Source: Parabacteroides sp. An277 (lineage in GTDB: Bacteria > Bacteroidota > Bacteroidia > Bacteroidales > Tannerellaceae). From it: a stretch of 64,000 nt of DNA. The stretch covers positions 1 through 64,000 of the forward strand of contig NZ_NFJB01000008.1 in assembly GCF_002159645.1 (NCBI RefSeq), read 5' to 3'. Position 1 is the first letter of the stretch; every line of letters starts with the position of its first letter. The position numbers were made by a program, and so were the translations under genes. The notes beneath the pieces are model-generated. The model saw nothing but the letters and a program-made list of their open reading frames with translations. It was not told where the DNA came from and did no database searches. Shown one piece after another: positions 8,422-18,424 of the stretch.

Positions 8422-10077
8422 ATGCTGGAATTACAGAATAAAACCGTCGGCCAATGGCTGGAATATTGGACGGAAAAACAACCAGACAAAGAATATATCG
8501 TTTACTCGGACCGTGACTTGCGTTTCACCTGGAAGGAATTCAACTATCGCGTGGATTGCATGGCCAAAGGATTGATGGCTATCGGCGTAGGACATGGGAC
8601 GCATGTCGGGATTTGGGCGACCAACGTCCCGGATTGGCTCACCTTCCTTTATGCTTCGGCCAAGATTGGTGCCGTAGCTGTCACTATCAATACAAACTAC
8701 AAACAGAACGAATTGGAATATTTGGTCGAGAACGCGGATATCCATACGATGTGTATCACCGACGGTGTCTTCGACGGTAGCTACATCGACATGGTCTACA
8801 CCATGCTCCCCGAATTACGCAATTCACAACGTGGTTACCTCCGTAGTACACGCTTCCCGGAAATGCGGAACGTGGTCTATATCGGGCAGGAAAAGTATCG
8901 TGGCATGTACAATACGCCGGAACTCTTACTGCTGGGCGAGAACATCAGCGACGAGAAGCTCGACGAGGCCAAAGCGAAAGTTACGATGGACGATGTCGTA
9001 AACATGCAATATACGTCCGGGACTACCGGCTTCCCGAAAGGCGTTATGCTCACACATCGCAACATCACGAACAACGGTTACTTCACGGGCGAAGGCATGC
9101 ACTATACGCCGGAGGACAAACTCTGCTGCTGCGTCCCGCTTTTCCATTGCTTCGGCGTGGTATTGGCTACGATGGCCGTCTTGACACATGGCGCAACGCA
9201 AGTCATGGTCGAGAAGTTCGATCCGCTCGTCGTCTTGGCGTCTGTCCATAAGGAACGATGCACGGCTTTGTATGGTGTCCCGACCATGTTCATCGCCGAG
9301 CTGAATCATCCGATGTTCTCGATGTTCGACCTCACTTCGCTCCGTACCGGCATCATGGCCGGCTCGCTTTGCCCGATTGAATTGATGCGCGCGGTAACGG
9401 AGAAGATGCACATTACGCACATCACCAGCGTCTATGGCCTGACTGAAAGTTCGCCAGGCATGACGCACTCTGTCATCGAAGACCCCTTCGAAGAGCGCTG
9501 CACTACGGTCGGCAAGGAATATCCTTTCACGGAAGTCAAGGTGTTGAATCCCGAAACGGGCGAAGAATGCGTTGTGGGCGAACAGGGTGAAATGTGTTGC
9601 AAGGGTTACCTCGTCATGAAGGGTTATTACAAGAATCCGAAAGCGACCGTCGAGGTTATCGACCAGAACGGCTTCCTGCATAGCGGCGACCTGGGCGTGA
9701 AAGACGAGAAGGGCTATTACCGCATCACGGGTCGCATCAAAGACATGATTATCCGGGGTGGCGAAAACATCTACCCGCGCGAATTGGAAGAGTTCCTTTA
9801 CCACCTGCCGGGCGTGAAAGATGTGCAAGTAGCCGGCGTACCGTCGAAGAAATATGGCGAAGAGGTCGGCGCGTTCATCATCCTGCAAGAGGGCACGACG
9901 ATGACCGACGACGTAGTGAAGGACTTCTGCCGCGGAAAAATCGCCCGTCACAAAATCCCGAAGTACATCTTCTTTGTCGATGCATTCCCTATGACGGGCA
10001 GCGGCAAAATACAGAAATTCAAACTGAAAGACCTCAGCCTGCAATTGCTTGCCGAGCAAGGCATCACGCCGGTATAA
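8422..10077 (+). CDS. AMP-binding acyl-CoA synthetase
   Basis: A 551-residue member of the ANL (adenylate-forming) superfamily that activates a carboxylic acid as acyl-AMP and then as CoA thioester. Motifs: P-loop-like [11 protein letters not shown] (197-207), YGLTESSPG, the hinge [18 protein letters not shown], and the C-terminal catalytic lysine in GSGKIQKFK. The overall sequence resembles medium/long-chain fatty acyl-CoA synthetases, but chain length cannot be set. An unusual good Shine-Dalgarno (AAGGAG, 8408-8413) decides ATG 8422. It follows the XRE-cupin gene in an operon. The gene is clearly more GC-rich than the PUL genes downstream. A 42-bp repeat array follows its stop. Confidence 0.92.
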   Translation: MLELQNKTVGQWLEYWTEKQPDKEYIVYSDRDLRFTWKEFNYRVDCMAKGLMAIGVGHGTHVGIWATNVPDWLTFLYASAKIGAVAVTINTNYKQNELEYLVENADIHTMCITDGVFDGSYIDMVYTMLPELRNSQRGYLRSTRFPEMRNVVYIGQEKYRGMYNTPELLLLGENISDEKLDEAKAKVTMDDVVNMQYTSGTTGFPKGVMLTHRNITNNGYFTGEGMHYTPEDKLCCCVPLFHCFGVVLATMAVLTHGATQVMVEKFDPLVVLASVHKERCTALYGVPTMFIAELNHPMFSMFDLTSLRTGIMAGSLCPIELMRAVTEKMHITHITSVYGLTESSPGMTHSVIEDPFEERCTTVGKEYPFTEVKVLNPETGEECVVGEQGEMCCKGYLVMKGYYKNPKATVEVIDQNGFLHSGDLGVKDEKGYYRITGRIKDMIIRGGENIYPRELEEFLYHLPGVKDVQVAGVPSKKYGEEVGAFIILQEGTTMTDDVVKDFCRGKIARHKIPKYIFFVDAFPMTGSGKIQKFKLKDLSLQLLAEQGITPV

Positions 10078-10158
10078 GGAAAGAAAGTAGGAATACCATC
10101 CAGAGGCACGGGAAGACTTTCTATTTTGTGTAAAATGGGATTTGGTCGACCAAATCTC

Positions 10159-10368
10159 ATTTTGCAAGCCGTGCAAAGCCTGTTTCGTGAAGGAAATTCC
10201 ATTTTGCAAGTCGTGCAAAGCCTGTTTCGTGGAGGAAATTCCATTTTGCAAGTCGTGCAAAGCCTGTTTCGTGGAGGAAATTCCATTTTGCAAGCCGTGC
10301 AAAGCCTGTTCCGGAAGCCAAAATTCACTTTGCAAGAACTGCAAAACCATTTCCGGTAAAAAATTCTC
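10159..10368. repeat. 42-bp tandem repeat array downstream of the acyl-CoA synthetase gene
   Basis: The core ATTTTGCAAG starts at 10159, 10201, 10243, 10285 and (as ACTTTGCAAG) 10327, that is exactly 42 bp apart. The first three units are nearly identical and the last two diverge. A partial element with ATTTTG at 10123 precedes them, 36 bp out. Since 42 is a multiple of three, the array gives periodic open frames on both strands, which I regard as artefacts. The rest of 10078-10506 holds no other gene; in particular there is no sigma-factor gene. Confidence 0.88.
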
Positions 10369-10506
10369 CTTTTCAGCGAAAAACAAATAGAAGCCCATCA
10401 TACGCCAAAAGCATAAACCCGAAAAATTTTTCAATTTCTTCGAAAAAAAATGAGTACCTTCACTACCCGGGAATACAATTGGCTTGTCATACATGCAAAG
10501 ACGATT

Positions 10507-11418
10507 ATGGATAACGAAAAAAATACATACGAAAATCCTACGCAGGCAACCGACGAGGAACTTTGGTTTGCCGCCTCAACAGCCGACAACACGACGCCAT
10601 TCGACGCGATGGCGGCCTACGAGCGTTTCCAACAACGGACAGGTTTAACGAAACACGCACAAAGGCCGTACAAGCAATGGTTCTACTACGCGGCAGCAGT
10701 CGTGGCATTGCTGGTCATTGTATCCGTTACCTCCTACTACCAAGGTGGACGGCAGATGGAACGCAGCTTTGCCGACATCGTAGTGGAGGCTCCGTTGGGC
10801 TCGAAAACCAAAATGGTATTGCCCGATGGGACTGAAGTATGGCTCAACGCCGGTTCACGGATGGTCTATTCGCAAGGATTTGGCATGACGGACCGCCGTT
10901 TGGAGTTCGAGGGCGAAGGTTTCTTCGAAGTGAAAAAGAATGCGAAATTACCCTTTGCCATCCATACACGCGAACTGGATGTGACGGTGCTCGGGACGAA
11001 ATTCAACTTTCGTAACTACCCAGAAGATGAAACGGCGGTAGTCGATTTGCTGGAGGGAAAAGTAGCGCTGGACAACCATGTGCAACCCATGGAAACACGC
11101 TACCTGGCGCCCGCGGAAAAGATGGTACTCAACAAGGCAACCGGCGAAATGGAAATCATCGCGGCAGAGGTAGAAAAGGCAAAGATATGGACCGACGACG
11201 TGCTGCTATTCGACGAAGAGTTCCTTCCCGACATCGCAGCCCAACTGGAACGGTATTACGACGTAAAAATCATACTGGCGAATCCCGCATTGGAAACGGC
11301 TCGTTTCTACGGACGTTTCAATCGGCAGACACATAGTATATACGACGTGCTGAATATCTTGTCGTCGACCGGCCGCGTATCCTATGTCGTAAAAGGAGAT
11401 ACAATTATATTGAAATGA
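10507..11418 (+). CDS. FecR-family anti-sigma factor / signal transducer
   Basis: Inner-membrane regulator coupling a TonB-dependent transporter to an ECF sigma factor. ATG 10507 (MDNEKNTYENP) is preferred to ATG 10450, whose extra 19 residues look unconserved; this gives 303 residues. The layout is a cytoplasmic N-terminal region, one membrane helix (WFYYAAAVVALLVIVSVTSYY), a periplasmic FecR domain (VEAPLGSKTKMVLPDGTEVWLNAGS) and a C-terminal DUF4974 (ERYYDVKIILANPALETARFYGRF...YDVLNILSSTGRVSYVVKGDTIIL). The partner is probably the STN-bearing SusC encoded at 13363. Unusually, no ECF sigma gene lies next to it. It leads the PUL and is 29 nt upstream of the GH110 gene. Confidence 0.9.
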   Translation: MDNEKNTYENPTQATDEELWFAASTADNTTPFDAMAAYERFQQRTGLTKHAQRPYKQWFYYAAAVVALLVIVSVTSYYQGGRQMERSFADIVVEAPLGSKTKMVLPDGTEVWLNAGSRMVYSQGFGMTDRRLEFEGEGFFEVKKNAKLPFAIHTRELDVTVLGTKFNFRNYPEDETAVVDLLEGKVALDNHVQPMETRYLAPAEKMVLNKATGEMEIIAAEVEKAKIWTDDVLLFDEEFLPDIAAQLERYYDVKIILANPALETARFYGRFNRQTHSIYDVLNILSSTGRVSYVVKGDTIILK

Positions 11419-11447
11419 AATAACAAAATATAAAACAAAACAATATC

Positions 11448-13151
11448 ATGAGGAAAACATTCTGGTTTATAGGAATTTGTTGTTGGATATGGGGCATAGC
11501 CCAAGCAGAACAGCGGATATTTGTCCCGGCAGAAACGGGCGATATGACACAAAAACTACAAGCGGCTATCGACGAGGCTCGGAAATATGCCGGCGAGGAG
11601 GTCGTGATTGAATTGCAGAACCGCGATTATCACCTCTCGCGGGCAAAAGCTTCCCAGCAAGTGTATTACGCCTCTAATACTACGTCCGAACAAGAGAACC
11701 CGGACCAAACGAAACATATCGGGCTTTGGCTGAAAGACCTGAAGCACATCACGATTGATGGACAAGGCGCACGATTGGTAGGCCATGGTGAAATTACCAC
11801 GTTCGTTATCGACCATTGCGAAGACATTACCCTACGGAACCTAACCGTCACCTCGGCCGACCCGACCGTCCCGGAACTGACGGTAAGCGAAGTAGGCGAT
11901 ACATACATGGAAGTACGCATCCATCCGCAATCCCGTTATGAAATCAAGGATGGAAAGTTTGCGTTCGTAGGCGATAGCTGGCAATTGGACGGAGGAATTG
12001 CCCAAGGATATGATTCGACAAAGGATATTACATGGCGCGGATGGTCTCCCCTTTCGGATATGAAACAAGCAACCGAAATAGAACCGGGCGTGCTTCGCTT
12101 CGAATACAAAAAGAAACCACAAGCTTTTGTGGGTGAAGTATTCCAGATGCGCGACGGTATCCGTGATGAAGTGTGCGGATTAATCCAATATAGCAAGGAT
12201 ATAACGATTGAAGAGGTGCAATTCGCCTTCTTGGGTAATTTCGGCGTGCTAAGCCAGATGTCGGAGAATATAACCTATCGCCATTTGGCTTTTGAACCGG
12301 AAGCAGGAAGCGGACGGACATGTGCCGGATTTGCAGACTTCGCCCATTTCTCTGGATGCAAAGGGACAATCCGGATTGAAAATTCCCGTTTCGTAGGAGC
12401 TCACGACGACCCCATTAACGTACACGGCACACATTTAGTTGTCCAGAAATGGTTGGCTCCAAACCAAGTGCTTGTCCGCTATATGCATCCGCAAACGCAT
12501 GGTTTCCAATCTTTCCTTCCCGGCAATGAAGTAGAATTTATCGACGCGCATACATTACTTCCCGTGGCAAGCGCCGAGGTAAAAGAGACTGAGATGAAGA
12601 ACTCCCGGGAAATCATCGTTACATTCAGCCAAAATATCAACGATAAATGCCGACAAATACAGGCATTATTATTGGAAAACATAACTTATACACCAGAAGT
12701 CATCATCCGTGGTAACTATTTTGCTCGAATTCCAACCCGTGGCATATTAGTAACCACCCAACGCAAGGTGCTGATAGAAAACAACACCTTCTTCCGGATG
12801 CAAATGAGCGGTGTTTTGATTGCCGATGATGGACGAAGCTGGTTTGAATCTGGAAAAGTAAAGGATATAACGATTCGCAATAACCGGTTCATTGAATGCG
12901 GTACGCCGGTTATTAACATCGCTCCGGAAAACGATCGGAACGAAGGTTGCGTCCATCGGAATATCCGTATTCAAAACAACCGTTTTCAATTAATCAATGA
13001 AGATGCGATTTCCGCCAAATCCGTAGAAGGATTGGAAATCACAGATAATTTATTCCAAATAAAGAAAGCAACGAACTTGGAGCAATTGATACGAACAACC
13101 GATTGCCAACAAGTAAAAATCGAGAATAATAAACTGGATGTAGAACCATGA
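11448..13151 (+). CDS. GH110 alpha-1,3-galactosidase (parallel beta-helix)
   Basis: A 567-residue exported protein: signal peptide MRKTFWFIGICCWIWGIAQA, then a right-handed parallel beta-helix. Repeated turns are seen (ITIDGQGARLVGHG, ITLRNLTV, VLIENNTFFRMQMSGVLIADDGRSW, ITIRNNRFIECG). The segments GAHDDPINVHGTHLVV and RIPTRGILVTTQRKVLIENNTF are characteristic of GH110, the family that removes terminal alpha-1,3-linked galactose, including from the blood-group B antigen. Its place between FecR and SusC suggests a periplasmic or surface role in trimming the imported glycan. GH110 assignment is from recalled family motifs; a generic beta-helix lyase is the less likely alternative. Confidence 0.82.
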   Translation: MRKTFWFIGICCWIWGIAQAEQRIFVPAETGDMTQKLQAAIDEARKYAGEEVVIELQNRDYHLSRAKASQQVYYASNTTSEQENPDQTKHIGLWLKDLKHITIDGQGARLVGHGEITTFVIDHCEDITLRNLTVTSADPTVPELTVSEVGDTYMEVRIHPQSRYEIKDGKFAFVGDSWQLDGGIAQGYDSTKDITWRGWSPLSDMKQATEIEPGVLRFEYKKKPQAFVGEVFQMRDGIRDEVCGLIQYSKDITIEEVQFAFLGNFGVLSQMSENITYRHLAFEPEAGSGRTCAGFADFAHFSGCKGTIRIENSRFVGAHDDPINVHGTHLVVQKWLAPNQVLVRYMHPQTHGFQSFLPGNEVEFIDAHTLLPVASAEVKETEMKNSREIIVTFSQNINDKCRQIQALLLENITYTPEVIIRGNYFARIPTRGILVTTQRKVLIENNTFFRMQMSGVLIADDGRSWFESGKVKDITIRNNRFIECGTPVINIAPENDRNEGCVHRNIRIQNNRFQLINEDAISAKSVEGLEITDNLFQIKKATNLEQLIRTTDCQQVKIENNKLDVEP

Positions 13152-13209
13152 AACAAAGAAAAACATGAAACAGGAACAGACATGAATCAAAGCAAAGGCA
13201 AGATAAAAA

Positions 13210-13240
13210 GAACCGAAGAATCTGGCCCATTCTCCGGTTC
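13210..13240 (+). terminator. Hairpin between GH110 and SusC genes (possible attenuator)
   Basis: Arms GAACCGAAGAAT (13210-13221) and ATTCTCCGGTTC (13229-13240) pair with one mismatch around a 7-nt loop. No good T-run follows, so it may be an mRNA processing or attenuation site rather than a full terminator. A 17-bp ATGAAnCA-type repeat (13148, 13165, 13182) lies just before it. Confidence 0.4.
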
Positions 13241-13362
13241 GACAAAATCTTTTAGCCTAATGGTATTGGGATTAGGACCCAAAAGAAGATGATGCAAAAG
13301 TATAAATTCTTCTTGGAAAGGTCCGTTATCAAAAGTTTTTAATCACAAAAAATCTAACATTT

Positions 13363-16300
13363 ATGACTTGTATTCGAAAAGCCGTATGTGCGGCAGTTGC
13401 TTGTTGTTGCCTGACCGGAACAATAAGCGCACAAAGCATTGCCATGAAAATGAGTAATGTAACCGTGAAACAAGCGATGGATGAACTGGAAAAGAAGAGC
13501 GGTTATTCTTTTGTTTTCTCCTCGCAAGATTTGGACACACAGAAACGTATCTCCGTTTCTGCGGATAATGATGATGTGCGTACCGTCATCCAGCAAATAT
13601 TGGACGGACAAAGCGTGACGTATGACATTCAAGGGAAGAATATCGTGGTGCGCAAGATTACACAACAAAAAGCACCTACCGGGAAACTGAAAACCATCAC
13701 CGGAACCATCATCGACCCGCAAGGCATCCCGGTCATTGGTGCAAATATCGTAGTAAAAGGCACTACCAACGGTACCATCTCCGACATGGATGGTAAATTC
13801 ACATTAGAAGTACCGGAAGATGGCGTGTTGCAAATCTCTTATATAGGATTTAATACGCAAGATATTGCCGTAAGGGGCAAAGACTCTTTCTCGATAGAGT
13901 TGCGCGAAGATTCGGAAGCACTGGATGAGGTAGTGGTGATTGGGTATGGGCAGACTTCAGCTAAAAAGTTGGTTTCTGCAGTAACTTCGGTAAAGGGTGA
14001 AACATTGCAAGACTTACCATTTGCGAATGTGACATCTACATTGCAAGGACGAGCTTCAGGCGTAATTGTTCAAAACCAAGGTGGAGAACCAGGTAAAGAA
14101 CCGAAAATTTCTATTCGTGGTGGCGGAGATCCTGTTTATGTAATTGATGGTGTCATCAGTGAAGCTTGGGATTTTCAGACTTTAAACCCCAATGATATAG
14201 AAAGCTTGTCAGTATTGAAAGATGCAGCTTCATTAGCTGTGTATGGATCTCGTGCTGCTGATGGTATTATTTTAGTAAAAACAAAAGAAGGTAAAAAAGG
14301 TAAACGGGCTATTACCTATACATTCAATGCCCAATACAGTCAACCTACCATATTGCCAGATAAAGTAGATTCGTATACATACGCAAGTGTTCAAAACCAA
14401 GCTGCTCAGAATGACGGATACGGAGAATTTTACCAGTTTAGTCAAGAAGAAATGGAGATTATCCGGAATCAATCTGACCCCTATACCTATCCGAATACTG
14501 ACTGGTATGATTTAGGACTAAAGAGTTTTGCACCTGAATATCGTCACTCATTATCCTTAACAGGAAATCAGAAAGATGTAAATTATTATATTTCGTTAGG
14601 TATGTTCGACCAAGGTAGTTTGTACACTTCAGATGCATTGAACTATCAACGTTATAATTTACGCAGTAATCTTAATACGACTTTTGAAGAAATAGGTTTG
14701 AAAGTCGGTGTTAATGTCAATGCAGCGTATGAAAAAAGAAAAAGACCTCAATACGACAATACTTCTATTTGGGATCACTTAATGAACCGCTCTCCATTAG
14801 ATTTAGCTTATAATGAGGACGGGACATTAGCCACCATCTCTGATAACCCTATGATGGAAATGGATGAACGTTCTGGATATTATAAGAACGACGGGATGTA
14901 CGTAAACATGCAATTCACGGCAGACTGGGCGCTTCCTTGGGTGAAAGGATTAACATTGGGAACCATGTTCAACTATCGATTGAACTCTTCACACGTGAAA
15001 ACGTTCACGGCACGCGCCCCCCAATACAATAAAGATGGCTCTTTGTTGGAAGTAGAGAAACCCAGTTTAAAGGAGGAAGCCTATTTTGGAGACTCTTACA
15101 ATTTCGAATTAAGCGCAGGCTATTTGAATACATTTGCGGATGTCCATTCGATTGATGCCAAGTTCGTTTTCACAGCTGCAGAAAATAATGGTTCCGAATT
15201 TTGGGCTTCACGCCGTGACTATCTTTCTACCAACGTAGATCAATTGTTTGCAGGTTCGAGTACCAGTATGCAAAATTATGGAACGGGTGAAGAAGGCGGA
15301 CGTATGGGATTAGTCGGGCGTGTAAAATACGATTACGACAGCCGCTACTATATCGAAGGTAGCTTCCGCTATGATGGCTCCGACAACTTCGCGCCAGGGC
15401 ACCGCTGGGGATTTTTCCCATCCGTAGCATTAGGTTGGGACATTACGGAAGAACCTTTCTTCCAGAATCTTCAGCGAGAGAATATTGATTTGTTGAAACT
15501 ACGTGGTTCATACGGGCAAATGGGAACCGAAACAGGAGTAAACCGATTTGGTTATTTGTCTGTATACAATTTATCAGAAAATGCGATTGTTATCGGCGGA
15601 AATCTACAGCCTGGATTTAATGAAGGTAAACTGACTTCACCGGAATTGTTAAGCTGGTACACGCGTAATTCGTTGAATTATGGTATTGATGCTGCTTTCT
15701 TCAATCATCGTTTGAAAGGTTCTGCGGATTATTTCTTTTATGTGACAAAAGGAGGTTTAGTTAGTCCGAAAGACCGATATTCCGAGCCATTGGGTGCTGA
15801 ACTTCCTCAAATCAAATCAGATACAGAACAGCGTCGCGAAGGATTTGAACTTTCTTTGAGTTGGTCAGACGAAACGCCTTCTGGACTCTATTATTCAGTG
15901 GGTACAAATATGACCTACTACAACAATTTGTATGTAAAGAACCAAGATGAAGCCGAATCTACAACATTAAATCCATGGAAACGAGGCACACATGTGACAG
16001 ATTATTATGATGTCCGTTTAATCGATAATGGATTATACCAAAGTGCAGAACAAATATTAAGCAATCCGCGTCGTTTGGCTTCTACCGAGACAAAGATGGG
16101 CGATATCATGTATCAAGATATCAATGGTGATGGCAAAATAGATAGTGAAGACCAAGTTCGCGTAGGCATGCCTTCGACACCTCATTTCACCTATGGTGTT
16201 GACTTTACTTTATCTTACAAAGGATTTACTTTATCCGGCTTATTCTATGGAACAGGTAAACGACATATGGAAATGGGGGTCACAGCACAAGGTACAGCAT

Positions 16301-16659
16301 CAAAAGATGTAGTACAAAGTTATAAATTGGATTATTGGCGAGAAGATAACCAGGATGCTGTTTTCCCAAGAATCTCATTGGATGCCAATGTTAATGGACA
16401 AAACAATAAGGAAAAATCTACCTTCTGGTTGAAGAATGCTTCTTTCCTTCGCCTGAAGAACTTGACGTTGGAATACGACTTCAAATACAAATTGCTTAAA
16501 AATGTCAATTGGTTGACGGCATGTAAAGTAAATTTGACAGGAGCCAACCTATTTACGATATCAGGAGTATCAGATTATTTTGACCCGGAAACCACTTCAA
16601 CGAATGGAGGCTATCCGGTACAGAGAACATATTCTATAGGTGTAACAGTAGGATTTTAA
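13363..16659 (+). CDS. SusC/RagA-family TonB-dependent transporter with STN domain
   Basis: Outer-membrane glycan importer of 1098 residues. Order: signal peptide (CAAVACCCLTGTISAQS), STN signalling domain (about residues 30-85; VTVKQAMDELEKKSGYSFVFSSQ), carboxypeptidase-like domain (about 108-180; ITGTIIDPQGIPVIGANIVVKGT...DGKFTLEV), plug with the SusC signature DEVVVIGYGQ, then a 22-strand barrel ending in aromatic residues (SIGVTVGF). The STN domain means it can signal through FecR, unlike ordinary SusC. SusD follows after 6 nt. Base composition shifts toward AT after about 13950, within the plug and extracellular parts, then back. The call is very secure; the glycan is inferred only from the neighbouring enzymes. 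Confidence 0.96.
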   Translation: MTCIRKAVCAAVACCCLTGTISAQSIAMKMSNVTVKQAMDELEKKSGYSFVFSSQDLDTQKRISVSADNDDVRTVIQQILDGQSVTYDIQGKNIVVRKITQQKAPTGKLKTITGTIIDPQGIPVIGANIVVKGTTNGTISDMDGKFTLEVPEDGVLQISYIGFNTQDIAVRGKDSFSIELREDSEALDEVVVIGYGQTSAKKLVSAVTSVKGETLQDLPFANVTSTLQGRASGVIVQNQGGEPGKEPKISIRGGGDPVYVIDGVISEAWDFQTLNPNDIESLSVLKDAASLAVYGSRAADGIILVKTKEGKKGKRAITYTFNAQYSQPTILPDKVDSYTYASVQNQAAQNDGYGEFYQFSQEEMEIIRNQSDPYTYPNTDWYDLGLKSFAPEYRHSLSLTGNQKDVNYYISLGMFDQGSLYTSDALNYQRYNLRSNLNTTFEEIGLKVGVNVNAAYEKRKRPQYDNTSIWDHLMNRSPLDLAYNEDGTLATISDNPMMEMDERSGYYKNDGMYVNMQFTADWALPWVKGLTLGTMFNYRLNSSHVKTFTARAPQYNKDGSLLEVEKPSLKEEAYFGDSYNFELSAGYLNTFADVHSIDAKFVFTAAENNGSEFWASRRDYLSTNVDQLFAGSSTSMQNYGTGEEGGRMGLVGRVKYDYDSRYYIEGSFRYDGSDNFAPGHRWGFFPSVALGWDITEEPFFQNLQRENIDLLKLRGSYGQMGTETGVNRFGYLSVYNLSENAIVIGGNLQPGFNEGKLTSPELLSWYTRNSLNYGIDAAFFNHRLKGSADYFFYVTKGGLVSPKDRYSEPLGAELPQIKSDTEQRREGFELSLSWSDETPSGLYYSVGTNMTYYNNLYVKNQDEAESTTLNPWKRGTHVTDYYDVRLIDNGLYQSAEQILSNPRRLASTETKMGDIMYQDINGDGKIDSEDQVRVGMPSTPHFTYGVDFTLSYKGFTLSGLFYGTGKRHMEMGVTAQGTASKDVVQSYKLDYWREDNQDAVFPRISLDANVNGQNNKEKSTFWLKNASFLRLKNLTLEYDFKYKLLKNVNWLTACKVNLTGANLFTISGVSDYFDPETTSTNGGYPVQRTYSIGVTVGF

Positions 16660-16665
16660 ACGAGT

Positions 16666-18405
16666 ATGAAAAAGAGCTTAGTAAAAACAATGATGGCCGT
16701 AGCTTTGGTAATGGGCAGTACGGCATGTAGTGACGTTTTGGATAAAGGGCCATTGGATGCTTATACTGAAAATGAAGTTTGGGAAAGCGTCGAGTTAGCA
16801 CAATCTTTCTTATATCCTTCTTTGAATTATGCTACAGGCACATTGATTTGGGAGGATAAATGGACAGACAATGATGTGATTCAGGATGATGGAACCGCAT
16901 CAAACGTTAACAAAGAGCAAATAGACCGCTACTTTGATGTTGGTTGGAATCCACGTGGCGGTGGCAGCGACGATAAAGTAGGCGACGTGTACGAAAACAT
17001 CCGCAAGTGTAATCTAACATTAGAAAAGATGGCTGAAAATACAACTTTCCAAGAAGAAGACAAAGCGTATTTGATTGCACAAGCCAAGATGCAGCGTGCG
17101 ATGATTTATTTTAGCCGTGCCCGTTTGTTTGGAAAACTGATGATTGTCGATCGAGTACTTGCCCCAGAAGAAAATATGGAATTACCCCGAACAAATACAG
17201 TGAAGGATACGTATGACTTCATCTTGAAAGATTTGCAAGAAGCTGCTCCGGATCTTCCCGTTACAGCAGAAACAGGTATGTTAACGCAAGGCGCAGCTTA
17301 TGCCTTAATGGCCGAAGTAGCTTTGCACGGGGCAGCCTACATCGAAAACGGACAAGATGAATATTATGCCATTGCAAAAGAGGCAAGTGAAAATCTCTTT
17401 GCATTGGGGCAATACGAATTGGATACGAATTACGAGAGCCTATTCAATGATTTCGACCATTCGCAAGGTTCCAAAGAAATCATATTGGCACAATGGCGTC
17501 ATGAAAACAACACGAATTTTGATGCTACATGGATGCAATACTTGGTGCCGAACCAATCCAATGATAAAAAAACTGACTTTGCTACGCCAGATTTAAATGA
17601 TGCCTTTGAAGGTTGGATCGCTATGTTCCCTTCCTCAGATTTGGTTTCGGAATATGAAGTAATCGACGAAGACGGTACGGCAAAGGACTGGGATGAAACC
17701 AGCTATTACAAAAATTACCAGCAGCACGGCGGTTACGTATCGCAAGCGATCTATAAAAACAGGGATGCCCGTTTTTATGCGACGATCGTACAAGATTCCT
17801 CCATGTATTTCAACAGCCTTATTACCATGCGTGACAAAGGCAACTTGCATTGGGGTAGCAAAGTAGGTTCTATCTGGGGTACTTCCATCACTGGATATAT
17901 TTACCGCAAAGGCGTTTATACAGCCAAACCGTTGTTGAATACAAACCCAACGAATTACCACTACATTGTGTTACGTTTAGGACGTTCGTATTTGAATTAT
18001 GCGGAAGTCATGCTACGGCAAAACAATATCCCTGTAGCTATCGAATACATCAACAAAACCCGCACGGTACATGGCGGCCTGCCTGCACTCCCTACGACTT
18101 TGACTTCGGATGAAGCTTGGAAAGCCTATAAGCGCGAGCGCCGCGTCGAACTGGTACACGAAGGAGACCGTTATTGGAGCCTCTTGCGTTGGGGCAAAGC
18201 CGATGGAAAACCGATTGTGGAAGAGTTGACCAAGACACATCAGGCTATAAGTATTTCAGAAGATGGAAAGAGCTTCGAGTTCATCGAGTTGCCAGACCAG
18301 CGGTCTTTCAACGAACGTGTATTTACGACGAAGCGTTATTTATTCCCAGTTCCGGAAAGCGAACGTGTGAATAATCCGTCGTTGGATCAAAATGAAGGTT
18401 GGTAA
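16666..18405 (+). CDS. SusD/RagB-family glycan-binding lipoprotein
   Basis: Surface lipoprotein of 579 residues that caps the SusC barrel and captures oligosaccharide. A lipobox (MGSTAC, Cys21) ends the signal peptide. SusD features follow: N-terminal AYTENEVWESVE, TPR-like helices (QAKMQRAMIYFSRARLFGKLMIVDRV), the C-terminal block YLNYAEVMLRQNN...RRVELVHEGDRYWSLLRWGKA and the end RYLFPVPESERVNNPSLDQNEGW. It begins 6 nt after SusC and clearly forms a complex with it. Confidence 0.96.
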   Translation: MKKSLVKTMMAVALVMGSTACSDVLDKGPLDAYTENEVWESVELAQSFLYPSLNYATGTLIWEDKWTDNDVIQDDGTASNVNKEQIDRYFDVGWNPRGGGSDDKVGDVYENIRKCNLTLEKMAENTTFQEEDKAYLIAQAKMQRAMIYFSRARLFGKLMIVDRVLAPEENMELPRTNTVKDTYDFILKDLQEAAPDLPVTAETGMLTQGAAYALMAEVALHGAAYIENGQDEYYAIAKEASENLFALGQYELDTNYESLFNDFDHSQGSKEIILAQWRHENNTNFDATWMQYLVPNQSNDKKTDFATPDLNDAFEGWIAMFPSSDLVSEYEVIDEDGTAKDWDETSYYKNYQQHGGYVSQAIYKNRDARFYATIVQDSSMYFNSLITMRDKGNLHWGSKVGSIWGTSITGYIYRKGVYTAKPLLNTNPTNYHYIVLRLGRSYLNYAEVMLRQNNIPVAIEYINKTRTVHGGLPALPTTLTSDEAWKAYKRERRVELVHEGDRYWSLLRWGKADGKPIVEELTKTHQAISISEDGKSFEFIELPDQRSFNERVFTTKRYLFPVPESERVNNPSLDQNEGW

Positions 18406-18424
18406 TCATTAAAAAACAATAGAA

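Noticed and set aside
10126-10390. Cysteine-rich repeating open frames (FCKSCKACFVEEIP-type) on both strands of the 42-bp array
   Set aside because: The period of 42 is divisible by three, so all frames stay open through identical units; no start signal is present, and the same sequence gives CxxC-like peptides on both strands. I treat it as a DNA repeat.
8926-10494. 522-codon minus-strand frame
   Set aside because: It lies antisense to the acyl-CoA synthetase, whose motifs are clear; GC-rich codon use often leaves long antisense frames open.
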